From JBDIAG01 sp963835085 (lineage in GTDB: Bacteria > Actinomycetota > Actinomycetes > Actinomycetales > CAWJMD01), in contig CAWIED010000001.1 in assembly GCA_963835085.1 (NCBI GenBank), forward strand, positions 2,294,001-2,358,000: a DNA stretch of 64,000 nt, read 5' to 3'. Of the stretch, positions 44,866-54,280 are shown piece by piece (the first letter of the stretch is position 1; the number at the start of each line of letters is the position of its first letter). The notes beneath the pieces were generated by a model. The model was not told where the DNA came from, did not search any database, and saw only the letters and a program-made list of their open reading frames with translations. Both the position numbers and the translations under genes were made by a program.

Positions 44866-47847
44866 CTACCCTCCGCTACCCGTCGTGGCTGACCCCGAGG
44901 CACCGGCCGTGCCGGTAGCACCCTCGTCAGCCTGGGCTGCCGTAGCGGCGGCGATGGCCGCCGACAGCTGCTGCTGCGCCTGGCCGTAGGCCGCGAAGTC
45001 GCCCTTGGCCAGTGCGTCCTGGCCTGCCTTCAACGCGGCCGAGGCGGCCGTGAGCGCGGCGGCCAGGCGTTGCTCCGGCGTCTGGTTACCCGGGGTTGAC
45101 TCCGGCGGTGCTTCGCCGGCGTCGCCTGCCTGGGCTCCCGAATCACCTCCGAACACCTGGTCGAGGGCTGCATCCAACGTGTCGGCGAAGCCCACCTTGT
45201 CGCCGAAGGCCACCAGCACCTTGCGCAGCTGCGGATACGACGTGCCCTGTTTGCTTTGCACGTAGACCGGTTGCACGTACAGCAACCCGCCGCCCACCGG
45301 CAGCGTCAGCAGGTTGCCCTGTTTGACCTCCGACTGCCCGCCCAGGCGCAGCACGTTGAGGCTGTCGGATACCGCCGGCGTGGTGGTGAAGTTGTTCTGG
45401 ATCTGTCCAGGGCCGGGTACCGACGGGGAGTCTGGCAATCGCAGTAATCGCAGCGTGCCGTAGTCGTCCGACCGCTTCCCCGCTTTGTTGCCGGCATCCG
45501 CATTCACAGCCAAGAAACCAGTGAGCGCGTTGGTGCCATCGGCGGAGGCGGTTCGCGGGATATAGGTCGACGTCAAAGAGAACGCGGGGTGAGTCTGCTT
45601 GGGCATCTGCAGCGTCAAGTAGTAGGGCGGCTGCTTGGTGTCCTTGTTCGTCGGGTCCTGCGGGGTCTGCCACGCGTCCTGGCCTGAGAAGAACTCGTCG
45701 GCGTCGGTCACGTGATACCGGCCCAGAACGTCACGTTGCACCTTGAACAGGTCTTCGGGATAGCGCAGGTGCGACATCAGGTCGCCGTCGATCTTCGACA
45801 TGGGCTGAATCACGCCGGGCAGCGCCTTGCTCCACGCTTTGAGGATTGGATCCTTGTCGTCCCACGCATACAACGTCACCTTGCCGTCGTAGGCGTCGAC
45901 CGTGGCCTTGACGGAGTTCCGGATGTAGTTGATCTCGCCCTCGGGGGCCAGGATCTGCGTGGTGGCCGTCAACGTGTCACGAGTGGACTCAGACAGCGTC
46001 TGGCGTTGCGAATACGGGTATTCATCGGTGGTCGTGAAGCCGTCGATGATCCACTTCACCCGACCGTCGACCACGGCCGGATAGGGGTCGCCGTCGAGGG
46101 TGAGGAAGGGCGCCACCTGCTGCACCCGCTCCAGCGGAGTGCGGTCGTACAGGATCTGCGAATCGGAGTTCACGTCGCCCGACAGGAGGATGTTCTGGTC
46201 GCGGAACTTGATGGCGAACATCAGCCGGTCGAAAAGGCTGCCGAGGCTGGGGCCACCATCTCCGGTGAAGGTCGTGAGCGCCACATTGGAGCCGGAACCG
46301 TCCTTGGGGTAATCGATCTCGCGTTGCGGTCCGTCCTTCGGGCCGCCCACGATCGAGTACGTCGTGGTCTGCTCCCCGAAGTAGATCTGCTGCTGGTACT
46401 TGCCCAGTGAACCCGTCGACGGAATGCCGCCTTCGAAGAAATCCGGGTCGCCGTTGTTGGCGCGCTGGTTGCCGTACGCGGCCACCACGCCATAGCCGTG
46501 CGTATAGACGATGTGCTGGTTCACCCAGTTCTGCTGCCCCGACAGGCCGGCCTGGTTCAGCTCGCGCACCGCGATCACGGTGTCACGGGACTGCCCGTCG
46601 ATGGCGTACCGATCGACGTCCAGCGCACTCGGGAAGCCGTAGTACTGCTTGTTGCGCTGCAACTGCACAAAGGCGGGAGACACCAGTGCCGGGTCGAGCA
46701 GCCGAATGCTCGCCGTGGTCTGAGCATCGTTCACCAGCGCATTGCGCTCGCCGGTGACGTTGGGGGTGAAGGGGATGACCTTGGCCGCCGTCAGTCCGTA
46801 CGCATCGCGGGTGGCGTCGATGTTGCGCTCGATGTACTGACGTTCCTTGATCAACTGCGTCGGCTTTACCTCCAACTGCTGCACCAGCGCGGGATAAGCA
46901 CCACCGATGGCGATCGAGGCCACCAGCATCAAGGCCACCGCCATAGCGGGCAACCGCCAGTTTCCGGTGACCATGGGCACCACGAACGTGATGGCCACGA
47001 CAATGGCCAACATCGTCAGAATGGCCTGTGCCGGCAGCACGGCCTTGACCCCGGTGTAGGAGGCGCCGGTGATCAGATCGCCCGGTGAGTTCTGCGACAA
47101 GAGCGAATACCGCGCCAACCAGTACGAGGCGGCCTGGGTGAGCAGCAGCAGGACGGCGATGATGCCCAGTTGACGACGGGCGGCCACCGTTGTGCGGGGG
47201 CCAGGCCCCGACAGCCGCAACCCACCGTAGATGTACTGGGTCACGAGCCCGGCCACCAGAGCGAGCGCGAAGACGGCCAGCAGGTAGCTCACCAGGAACG
47301 TCAAGAACGGCAACTTGAAGACGTAGAAGCCCACATCGTGCCCGAATTGGGGGTCGGTCTGGCCGAAGGATCCGCCGTTGACGAGCAGCAGCCACGACTT
47401 CCACTGTTGGGCGGAGGCGGAACCGGCAAACAAGCCCAACGCCACGGGCAACCCGATGCCGAACAGTCGACGCAGGGGCTCGATGCCGGTGCGATAGCGC
47501 TCCAGGCTGCTCGCCAGCTCGTCGAACGAGGGCGCGAACACCGGACGGCTGCGGTAAGCCACGATGAGACTCACCGCCACGGCTGCGGCCATGATGGCGC
47601 CGCCGCCGAGGAACAGCCCGACCTGGACGCCGAGCCGTGTCATCCACACGCGCTGCATGTCCAGTTGATCGAACCAGGCGATCTCGGTCCAGACCTGGGA
47701 CAGCAGAATCAGTACGACGACCAAGACGCCCAGGACGGCGATCGTGGTGGCCAATGGAGGTCGTTTGCCCCGGCCACTGCGGGCACGCTGTCGGGGAGCT
47801 CGGGGCCGACGGGGCGGCTCGGAGGCAGGCGGATCGGCAAAGGTCAT
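44866..47847 (-). CDS. UPF0182 family large membrane protein
   Basis: A 993-residue protein conserved across actinobacteria. About seven helices fill the first 320 residues (e.g. TTIAVLGVLVVVLILLSQVW), followed by a long extracytoplasmic domain with ERNIDATRDAYGL, QNWVNQHIVYTHGYGVVAAYGNQ and GEINYIRNSVKATVDAYDG, and an Ala/Gly/Gln-rich C-terminus. Function is not known. Position beside a PDZ protease gene matches the Rv3193c-Rv3194c arrangement of Mycobacterium. Confidence 0.95.
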   Translation of the reverse strand: MTFADPPASEPPRRPRAPRQRARSGRGKRPPLATTIAVLGVLVVVLILLSQVWTEIAWFDQLDMQRVWMTRLGVQVGLFLGGGAIMAAAVAVSLIVAYRSRPVFAPSFDELASSLERYRTGIEPLRRLFGIGLPVALGLFAGSASAQQWKSWLLLVNGGSFGQTDPQFGHDVGFYVFKLPFLTFLVSYLLAVFALALVAGLVTQYIYGGLRLSGPGPRTTVAARRQLGIIAVLLLLTQAASYWLARYSLLSQNSPGDLITGASYTGVKAVLPAQAILTMLAIVVAITFVVPMVTGNWRLPAMAVALMLVASIAIGGAYPALVQQLEVKPTQLIKERQYIERNIDATRDAYGLTAAKVIPFTPNVTGERNALVNDAQTTASIRLLDPALVSPAFVQLQRNKQYYGFPSALDVDRYAIDGQSRDTVIAVRELNQAGLSGQQNWVNQHIVYTHGYGVVAAYGNQRANNGDPDFFEGGIPSTGSLGKYQQQIYFGEQTTTYSIVGGPKDGPQREIDYPKDGSGSNVALTTFTGDGGPSLGSLFDRLMFAIKFRDQNILLSGDVNSDSQILYDRTPLERVQQVAPFLTLDGDPYPAVVDGRVKWIIDGFTTTDEYPYSQRQTLSESTRDTLTATTQILAPEGEINYIRNSVKATVDAYDGKVTLYAWDDKDPILKAWSKALPGVIQPMSKIDGDLMSHLRYPEDLFKVQRDVLGRYHVTDADEFFSGQDAWQTPQDPTNKDTKQPPYYLTLQMPKQTHPAFSLTSTYIPRTASADGTNALTGFLAVNADAGNKAGKRSDDYGTLRLLRLPDSPSVPGPGQIQNNFTTTPAVSDSLNVLRLGGQSEVKQGNLLTLPVGGGLLYVQPVYVQSKQGTSYPQLRKVLVAFGDKVGFADTLDAALDQVFGGDSGAQAGDAGEAPPESTPGNQTPEQRLAAALTAASAALKAGQDALAKGDFAAYGQAQQQLSAAIAAATAAQADEGATGTAGASGSATTGSGG

Positions 47848-47917
47848 TGCGTCTGGCTCCAGAGGCGTGGGCTGGTGCTGGCAGACCTACCTTCGCATGC
47901 CATGCCAGGATCGGTGC

Positions 47918-48466
47918 GTGCGCATCGACACTCCTGGCGAAACAGACCCGCTGACCAGGGCCGTTCTCGAGCTCGAACGACACGTGGCCAGGGCCGGATG
48001 GGACGGCCCGCTGCGCGTCTTCGCGCTGATCCGGCCGGCCGAGGCGATGGCGGCCGATCCCGGGCTGCGTGCCCAGTTACCACCCGATCTCGTGGCGACG
48101 GCCGACGCCGATCCGCAGTCGCTGACCTCCGTGGAACAAGAGGGCCTGCCCGACGGTGAGGGCGTGGACGAGGTGCTCGCCCAGATCGCGTGGCCCGAGG
48201 CCGTGGTGGGCGCTGCTGCCGTGCTCGAGCGGTTCGTCGTGCCCCCCGGGGCGGAGAGCGGACTGCCACCCGACCCCGACCAGGCGCTCGCGACCCTGCT
48301 GGCCCACCCGCAACGTCAGGATGTGCGACTGGCCGTCGGAGTCCTCCGGGACGGCACATCATGCTGCGCGATTCGCCAGCGCGCCAACGATGCCGACCAG
48401 CTGGTGGGCGTGGGCCCCGACGTCGCGCCAGGCATCGTGCATGCCCTGCTGATGACGCTGAGCTGA
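47918..48466 (+). CDS. PPA1309-like conserved protein
   Basis: A 182-residue acidic protein: LTRAVLELERHVARAGWDGPLRVFALIRPAEAM at the start, VEQEGLPDGEGVDEVLAQIAWPEAVVGAAAVLERFV in the middle, and QRQDVRLAVGVLRDGTSCCAIRQR at the end. It matches a conserved actinobacterial family regularly located between the UPF0182 and PDZ genes; no function known. GTG 47918 has AGGA 8 bases upstream. Confidence 0.85.
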   Translation: MRIDTPGETDPLTRAVLELERHVARAGWDGPLRVFALIRPAEAMAADPGLRAQLPPDLVATADADPQSLTSVEQEGLPDGEGVDEVLAQIAWPEAVVGAAAVLERFVVPPGAESGLPPDPDQALATLLAHPQRQDVRLAVGVLRDGTSCCAIRQRANDADQLVGVGPDVAPGIVHALLMTLS

Positions 48467-48482
48467 ACTCACTAGGCCCGGC

Positions 48483-49607
48483 TCAGCCCATCGTGCACGT
48501 GGGCAACGCCTGCTTGGCGGCTTGAGAACCAGAGCCGATGGTCTCCACCGCCTGCCGGGCCTCGTGCAGCGTTGCCACCTTGACGACCCGCAGACCCTGC
48601 GGCACATGCCCGACGACCTCGTTGCAATTGCCCGCCGGGGCAAGGAACCAGGTTGCACCAGCATTCGCGGCGCCCACGAGCTTCTGCCGGATGCCGCCGA
48701 TGGCGCCCACGGCCCCGGTCGAATCCATCGTCCCGGTGCCGGCGATCTTGTTGCCGCCGGTGATGGCACCGGGCGTGAGCTTGTCGATGATGCCGAGCGA
48801 GAACATCATGCCGGCGCTGGGGCCACCGATGTCTTCGATCTGGATCTTCACCGAGAACGGGAAGCCGTAGGTCAAGGCGGGAATCACACCGAGGATCGTG
48901 CGTGTGGTGCCGTCGTCGTCGGTGGTCGACATGGTGGCAAGGCTCGCGGTGTGCTGCTTGCCGTTGCGGCGGTAACTCACCTGCACCTGCTGACCGGCCG
49001 AAACGCTGCCCAGTAACTGCCTGAGCTCGGTGAGGCCCGTCACCGTCGTGCCATTGACCGAGAGCACCTCATCGCCCGTCTTGAGCACACCCTTGGCCGG
49101 CGCCCCCTTGGCGAAGCCGCCCACTGTGATGCGGGTGGTGATGGGAATGCCGAGCTCACTCAGCGCTGCCGCCGCGGCGGACTGCTGCGACGACACCATC
49201 TCAGCGGTGTTCTCCTGATCCACCTGTTCCCGGTTCTGGTTCGCCGGAAAGACCTCCTGCACCGGGCGTGCGTCGATGTCGGGATCGGCCCAGGCCTGCA
49301 CCACGCTCCACACCGTGGCCGCCTGGCCGGGCCCGCCGCTGACGCTCACCGTCAACAGGTCGAGCGTGCCCTTGGTGGGGTATGTCTTGTGTCCGGAGAT
49401 CTGGATCAGCTGCTTCGAACCGGTGCCCGACAGCACGTTCTCGACCGGTCCGGGACTCATGAGCGCGAACGGCATCGGCACCATCGAGACCAGGCTCACC
49501 AGAAGAATCGACAGCACACCGCTGATCAGCATCGCGTAGCTGCGGGGTTCCAGGCCCGGACCTCGTCCGGTGGATGCAGGGTCCGTATTCGGAGGTGGGA
49601 CAGTCAC
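48483..49607 (-). CDS. PDZ-domain, Lon-like membrane serine protease
   Basis: A 374-residue protein with one N-terminal helix (YAMLISGVLSILLVSLVSMVPM), a PDZ domain near 165-240 (GAPAKGVLKTGDEVLSVNGTTV) and a Lon proteolytic domain whose Ser is in IGGPSAGMMFSLGII near 265 and Lys in GGIRQKLVGAANAGA near 310. Thought to act outside the membrane. Start GTG 49607 overlaps the epimerase stop by 4 bp; longer in-frame sequence is Arg-rich and is the epimerase gene in another frame. Confidence 0.93.
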   Translation of the reverse strand: MTVPPPNTDPASTGRGPGLEPRSYAMLISGVLSILLVSLVSMVPMPFALMSPGPVENVLSGTGSKQLIQISGHKTYPTKGTLDLLTVSVSGGPGQAATVWSVVQAWADPDIDARPVQEVFPANQNREQVDQENTAEMVSSQQSAAAAALSELGIPITTRITVGGFAKGAPAKGVLKTGDEVLSVNGTTVTGLTELRQLLGSVSAGQQVQVSYRRNGKQHTASLATMSTTDDDGTTRTILGVIPALTYGFPFSVKIQIEDIGGPSAGMMFSLGIIDKLTPGAITGGNKIAGTGTMDSTGAVGAIGGIRQKLVGAANAGATWFLAPAGNCNEVVGHVPQGLRVVKVATLHEARQAVETIGSGSQAAKQALPTCTMG

Positions 49608-50986
49608 TTTCGGCCTCCACTGTCGGATTTCGGCTTGGCCGGCACCCGTCGTCCGGCGTCGGGTTGCGCAGGTTCGGGCTTGCGGACCTGCGCCCGTCCT
49701 GACCGGCCGGTGGCGGCTCTGGCTATCCCGGCTTTGCCTGCGCCGGCTTTGCCAGCGCCCGCCTTGGCACCATCCGCCTTGTCGCGCCCGGCCTTGCCTG
49801 CACCTGTCTTGTCGGCACCCGTCTTGCCTGAGCCACCCTTGCCGGAGCGCCAGATCGCCGCTGTCGCCACCGCGGCCACCGCAGCACCGGCTGCGCCGAG
49901 GGCCGCCGCGTCCTTGCGGGTCAGCCGTCGACCGGTCGTGCGGCGCTGGCCGGCTTCGTGCAGGACGACGCCCAAGCACGTCTCGTTGTCATAGCCGGCT
50001 CGCCAGCCGAGCCCGGCCAGACCTTCGGCACTCACCAGCCAGGGATGCACCACGTAGCTGAGATCGCCTGCTGGCAAAGGCAACACGCCCAACCGGTGGA
50101 GCTGCTCCGCCGTCGACCTCGCCAGGGCAAACGGCAACTCGATGCTGCGCATGCCGCTGATGGTCTCCACCGCGGCCTGATCGAGACTCCCGGGCGCACC
50201 CACCCCCAACGTCGGGGCAACGCTGCCCGCCGGCTGCCGCAGCACGGTGAGCACCGCGGCAGCCAGGTCGTCGACGTGACAGAACTGCCAGCGCATGCGG
50301 TGCTCTCGCACGGTCAGCAGCCTGGGCGCGGCGAAATGCCGGGTGAGGAACGTGTCGACCCCCGGGCCCACCAACGCGGCCGGGCGCAACCGCACGACGT
50401 CCAGCCCCGGGTGCGCTGCCGCGGCGCGGGCCGCCAGCGCGTCTACCTCCACGAGATCGCCCACCAACCCCGGATCGGGGCGCATCAACGGCGCCGCGTC
50501 GTCCGAGAACGGCTGTCCCGCACCGGATTCCTCGTCGAGGATCATGGCCGAGGTGATCGCCACGAGGCGGCGCACTCCAGCGGCTGCGGCCGCCGTGCTC
50601 ACGGCTTGGGCTGCCCCTACGGCCAGCGTCCGACGTTGCACCGGATCGAGGCCGAGAGCATGGCCCAGATCGTCAGCGGCGCAGACGTGGACGACGGCAT
50701 CGGCCTCCTCGAGGTACTCGGCCACGCCCGGCGAGGTGAGATCAACCCCACGAATCAGTCCATCGTCATGGCTGGACTCTGCCGAGAGCGACGTCCTACG
50801 CCCTCCCCCTACCGCAGAGGTCGGAAAGTCGAGCGCCACAACGCTCGCTCCAGCCGAGCGCAGGGCCGAACAGACGGCTGCACCGACGGCTCCCGCCGCC
50901 CCGGTGACGACGCACGACCCCACCGATCCCACGCCACCTCCCGGCTCGTTGCGGCTCTGCGGCCGCTGACCGGCCCCGGCCATCAT
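49604..50986 (-). CDS. NAD-dependent epimerase/dehydratase with Lys-Ala-Gly tail
   Basis: A 460-residue protein. Rossmann motif VVTGAAGAVGAAVCSALRSAG lies near residue 26, with LVAITSAMIL and a VEVDALAARAAAAHPGLDVVRLRPA region in place of the usual YxxxK. About residues 360-460 form an intrinsically disordered tail with a hydrophobic stretch (DAAALGAAGAAVAAVATAAIW) and repeated KAG/GKAG units, recalling histone H1-like tails. Residues 1-360 match SDR-extended proteins seen in this neighbourhood. Substrate unknown. Confidence 0.82.
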   Translation of the reverse strand: MMAGAGQRPQSRNEPGGGVGSVGSCVVTGAAGAVGAAVCSALRSAGASVVALDFPTSAVGGGRRTSLSAESSHDDGLIRGVDLTSPGVAEYLEEADAVVHVCAADDLGHALGLDPVQRRTLAVGAAQAVSTAAAAAGVRRLVAITSAMILDEESGAGQPFSDDAAPLMRPDPGLVGDLVEVDALAARAAAAHPGLDVVRLRPAALVGPGVDTFLTRHFAAPRLLTVREHRMRWQFCHVDDLAAAVLTVLRQPAGSVAPTLGVGAPGSLDQAAVETISGMRSIELPFALARSTAEQLHRLGVLPLPAGDLSYVVHPWLVSAEGLAGLGWRAGYDNETCLGVVLHEAGQRRTTGRRLTRKDAAALGAAGAAVAAVATAAIWRSGKGGSGKTGADKTGAGKAGRDKADGAKAGAGKAGAGKAGIARAATGRSGRAQVRKPEPAQPDAGRRVPAKPKSDSGGRK

Positions 50987-51101
50987 CCACTACCGTCGGA
51001 GCTGAGCGCGGGGAAACCGCTCCCGAGCCGGAACAGGCACGTTGCTCGCAGAGTTGTCCGACGTGAAGGCGTGCCACGAACCACCACCCGCAAGGAGCAT
51101 G

Positions 51102-52460
51102 ATGTCTGACCTGCCGGATGAGCCGACTCCCGAGCAACTGGAGGAGCTCATGCGCCGACTTGCCTCCGGACAGCTCACTCCTGAGGACCTGTCCCGGATT
51201 CAGTCCGAGATCAGTTCCACTCTGGGCATGAGCGTGCCGCCGGAGATGCTGCAACAGGCCATGGCGCAGATGCGAACCGTCATGTCCGGCCCCGACGAGG
51301 GCCCGGTGCGGTGGTCGCTGGCACAAGACACCGCCCGCAAGGTGGCGGCCGAGCCCATCGACGGCGTGGCTGACCTCCAGGTCGCCGACTTCGCGCGGCG
51401 GGCCAGCCTGGAGGCTCTGCGCACGGCAAGCACCTGGCTCGACGAGGTCACCAGCATCCCGGCCACATCCGCCGACGAGCGGGCCTGGTCGCGGGCGGAA
51501 TGGGTCGAGGCGACGCTGCCCACCTGGCGGCCGCTGTGCCAGCCGGTGGCTGAGCAGGTGGCTCGATCGCTGACCCAGGCCATGTCGGCACAACTGCCCG
51601 AGGGCATGCAGGGCATGGCCGCGCAGGCGTCGGACATGATGCGCCGGATGGGCGGCGCAGTGTTCGGGGCCCAAGTGGGCCGCGCCATGGGCGGGTTGGC
51701 CGGTGAAGTGGTGAGCGCGCACGACATCGGTCTGCCGCTGACGGCCGCGGGCACCACTGCCCTGCTGCCGGCCAATGTGGACGCATTCGGGGCAGGCCTG
51801 GAGATTCCGGCCGAAGAGGTGCGGCTCTACCTGGCGCTGCGTGAATCTGCCTACGCGCGCCTGTTCGCGCACGCCCCCTGGTTGCGCGCCCACGTGCTGG
51901 CCACCGTCGAAGACTTCGCGCACGGCATCACGATCGACACCGAGGCGATGACCGAAGCACTGCGTTCGATCGACCCCACCGATGCCGAGCAGCTGCAGCA
52001 GGCGATGTCGTCGGGCATGTTCGAGCCGCAACGCACCCCCACGCAGCAGGCCGCGCTAGCGCGGCTGGAGACCACGCTGGCCCTCATCGAGGGCTGGGTC
52101 GACGAGACCACGCACGCGGCAGCCGTCTCGAAGCTGCCCAACGCCGCTCGGTTGCGCGAGGCGGTACGACGCCGTCGTGCCGTGGGCGGGCCCGCCGAGC
52201 ACACCCTGGCTACCCTCGTGGGGCTTGAGCTGCGCCCCCGGCGGTTGCGCGAGGCGGCGGCGCTGTGGGCGGCCGTGGCCCAACGACACACCACCGAGAC
52301 CCGCGACGAGGTCTGGGACCACCCCGATCTCATGCCGACCTCCGACGACCTCGACGACCCGCTGGGCTATGCCGAACGGTTCAAGCAGCCCGATCCGGCG
52401 CAGGACGAGATGGACGAGGCCCTTCGCCGGTTGCTCGACGGCGAGCCGCCCACGTCATGA
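51102..52460 (+). CDS. DUF2342 zincin-like metalloprotease
   Basis: A 452-residue protein of the DUF2342 (Zincin_2) family: PEQLEELMRRLASGQLTPEDLSRIQ, MRRMGGAVFGAQVGRAMGGLAGEVVSAHDIGLPL, and VGLELRPRRLREAAALW. The motif that in relatives reads EAAHxRLFAH is ESAYARLFAHAPWL here, so a usual His is Tyr. The gene follows the Rv3195 position in actinobacterial synteny. ATG 51102 is chosen with AAGGAG 4 bases before; ATG 51099 is equally possible. Confidence 0.88.
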   Translation: MSDLPDEPTPEQLEELMRRLASGQLTPEDLSRIQSEISSTLGMSVPPEMLQQAMAQMRTVMSGPDEGPVRWSLAQDTARKVAAEPIDGVADLQVADFARRASLEALRTASTWLDEVTSIPATSADERAWSRAEWVEATLPTWRPLCQPVAEQVARSLTQAMSAQLPEGMQGMAAQASDMMRRMGGAVFGAQVGRAMGGLAGEVVSAHDIGLPLTAAGTTALLPANVDAFGAGLEIPAEEVRLYLALRESAYARLFAHAPWLRAHVLATVEDFAHGITIDTEAMTEALRSIDPTDAEQLQQAMSSGMFEPQRTPTQQAALARLETTLALIEGWVDETTHAAAVSKLPNAARLREAVRRRRAVGGPAEHTLATLVGLELRPRRLREAAALWAAVAQRHTTETRDEVWDHPDLMPTSDDLDDPLGYAERFKQPDPAQDEMDEALRRLLDGEPPTS

Positions 52461-53035
52461 CCGGCGAGGCCGACGGAGCAGCCGCCGAGGCCTGCGTCAC
52501 GGCACAGTTGCAGGCCTGGCGCGCTCCGTCCCCCGCTCAGGATGAGCTGCGACGGCACTACCTGTACCGACTCGAGCAACCCGGTGCGCTGCGGCGCGAG
52601 AGCGGCCCCGAGCATCTCACCGCCTCGGCTCTGGTGCTCGACGAAGCGGGCACGGCCACGTTGCTCGTGCACCACGCCAAGGGAGGCTTCTGGGTGCAGC
52701 CCGGCGGTCATTGGGAACCCGGCGATTCCGACCTGGCCGCGACTGCGGTTCGCGAAGCCACGGAGGAGACCGGCGTCAGCCTGTGCGAGGGGCCCGTCCT
52801 GGGTGATCTGAATCGTCACGAGCTGCCCGCGGCCTTCGGTCGTTGCCGGGTGCACGACGACGTGCTCTACGTGGTGCGCACCACTGGCCGGCCACGACCG
52901 CGGGTCAGCGCCGAGAGCCTCGATGTCGCCTGGTTCAGCCTTGACGCCCTGCCCCGCACGATCGTGGCAGATCTGCCCGCACGGCTGTCGGCCCTGGGGG
53001 CCGCCAGGAACGCCCTGGGGCCCGCAACCTCCTGA
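52457..53035 (+). CDS. Nudix hydrolase
   Basis: A 192-residue protein with the Nudix box GGHWEPGDSDLAATAVREATEETGV near residues 83-107 (listed in pieces: GGHWEPGD and REATEETGV). It hydrolyses nucleoside diphosphate derivatives; substrate not predictable. ATG overlaps the DUF2342 stop (ATGA), so it is coupled to it. Confidence 0.92.
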   Translation: MTGEADGAAAEACVTAQLQAWRAPSPAQDELRRHYLYRLEQPGALRRESGPEHLTASALVLDEAGTATLLVHHAKGGFWVQPGGHWEPGDSDLAATAVREATEETGVSLCEGPVLGDLNRHELPAAFGRCRVHDDVLYVVRTTGRPRPRVSAESLDVAWFSLDALPRTIVADLPARLSALGAARNALGPATS

Positions 53036-53089
53036 GCGCTGAACCTGATCGATGCGCGGCCGGGTTGACGGCAAGGGCGTGCTGGACGC

Positions 53090-53677
53090 TCACCCGATGA
53101 CGTCGTTGTCCTCGCCGGTCGGCAATCGCTCCAGATCCATGCCGGGGGCCGCCGCGAGCCCCTCCAGGAAGCCACGGGCACGCTCTGCCAATGGGTAGGC
53201 GGCCACCATGCCCCAGAACTTCTCGTCGTGCTTGGCCACGAAGAGGTGCGCGAGCTCGTGCACGAGCACGTAGTCGACCACCCAGTCGGGTGCGTTGCGC
53301 AGCCGATGGGAGATCCGGATAGTGCCCCGCGCCGGCGTGCACGACCCCCAGCGAGTGGCCTGATTGGCAACCCAGCGCACCGAGCGAGGGCGGGCCTTGC
53401 CGTTGAAGTACTGGATGGAGAGCTCTTGGGCGCGTCGAGCCAGGCTGGCATCGTCGGCGACCGCCGTCTGCTCGCGGGCCTGCAGGCGCGCCGTCATGCG
53501 GGCGACCCATTCGGCCTCCTGCGCGGCGCTGAAGCGGGCAGGAATGCTCACCACGTAGTGATCGCCCTGCCGGTGAGCACTCACGCTGCGCGTTCGCCGG
53601 GCGCTGCGTCTGACCTCCACCGGCACGTGTTCGCCCATGCCAAAGCCGCCCCCGGTCGGCCTATCGGCTCCCCCCAT
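53090..53677 (-). CDS. YgjP-like (M48-related) metallopeptidase
   Basis: A 195-residue protein of the YgjP/DUF45 family: RRSARRTRSVSAHRQGDHYVVSIPARFSA, RWVANQATRWGSCTPARGTIRIS and the zinc motif VLVHELAHLFVAKHDEKFW near 140. Function is probably cytoplasmic peptidase. Start is ambiguous, 53677 or 53638, neither with a strong ribosome site. Confidence 0.9.
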   Translation of the reverse strand: MGGADRPTGGGFGMGEHVPVEVRRSARRTRSVSAHRQGDHYVVSIPARFSAAQEAEWVARMTARLQAREQTAVADDASLARRAQELSIQYFNGKARPRSVRWVANQATRWGSCTPARGTIRISHRLRNAPDWVVDYVLVHELAHLFVAKHDEKFWGMVAAYPLAERARGFLEGLAAAPGMDLERLPTGEDNDVIG

Positions 53678-53948
53678 GGCGCCACACTATGCCGCACCCG
53701 GGCACTATTCGGGCGATCTTGCGCCCCGGCGGGCGTGACTCTACGTTGCCTTCTGAGCACCGGTGCGAGCGTGTCGACAGAGGAAGGTCGACACGTTCGA
53801 CCGGTTGTTCACTGGCGCGCCGGTTTGCGACGTCCGTGGGCGTTGCGGCATCGTGACCCGAGCACCTGCCGAGCACGCCCGATCGGCTGGCCACCGTCCC
53901 ACCACGTGGGCGGGCACAATCCGGGCCCCAAGCTAGGAAGGAGCCACC

Positions 53949-54107
53949 GTGTCCGAGGAGACCTGGAGCGGCGAGTTCTACTGCGTCAAGTGCAAGGAGA
54001 AGCGAGAGGCGACGGGCAACGTCGTCGAAACCAACGGTCGGCGCATGGCCAAGGGCAAGTGCCCGGTCTGCGGCACCAATCTCAATCGCATTCTCGGGAA
54101 GGCTTGA
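53949..54107 (+). CDS. DUF5679 small zinc-ribbon protein
   Basis: A 52-residue protein from GTG 53949 with AAGGAG 6 bases before it: GEFYCVKCKEKREATG and KGKCPVCGTNLNRILGKA hold two CxxC pairs, a zinc ribbon. DUF5679 occurs throughout actinobacteria and is encoded here between the YgjP and ThiF genes. Followed by a terminator. Confidence 0.9.
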   Translation: MSEETWSGEFYCVKCKEKREATGNVVETNGRRMAKGKCPVCGTNLNRILGKA

Positions 54108-54128
54108 GCGCAAGCTGCCAACGTCAGC

Positions 54129-54156
54129 ATGGCCGGTGGGATGACCCGCCGGCCAT
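54129..54156 (+). terminator. Terminator after DUF5679 gene
   Basis: ATGGCCGGTGGG and CCCGCCGGCCAT pair at 11 of 12 places around ATGA, 21 bases past the stop. Confidence 0.75.
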
Positions 54157-54280
54157 TGCTGTTCGGCGCAGGAGCTGTCTGGGCGACGCACAACGTAAAT
54201 ACCCGGATGCGGACGACGCGTTTTGCCGCCCCCATGTGGACAGTCCAACATCAAACTTCATCAAATGACATCATCAGGCC

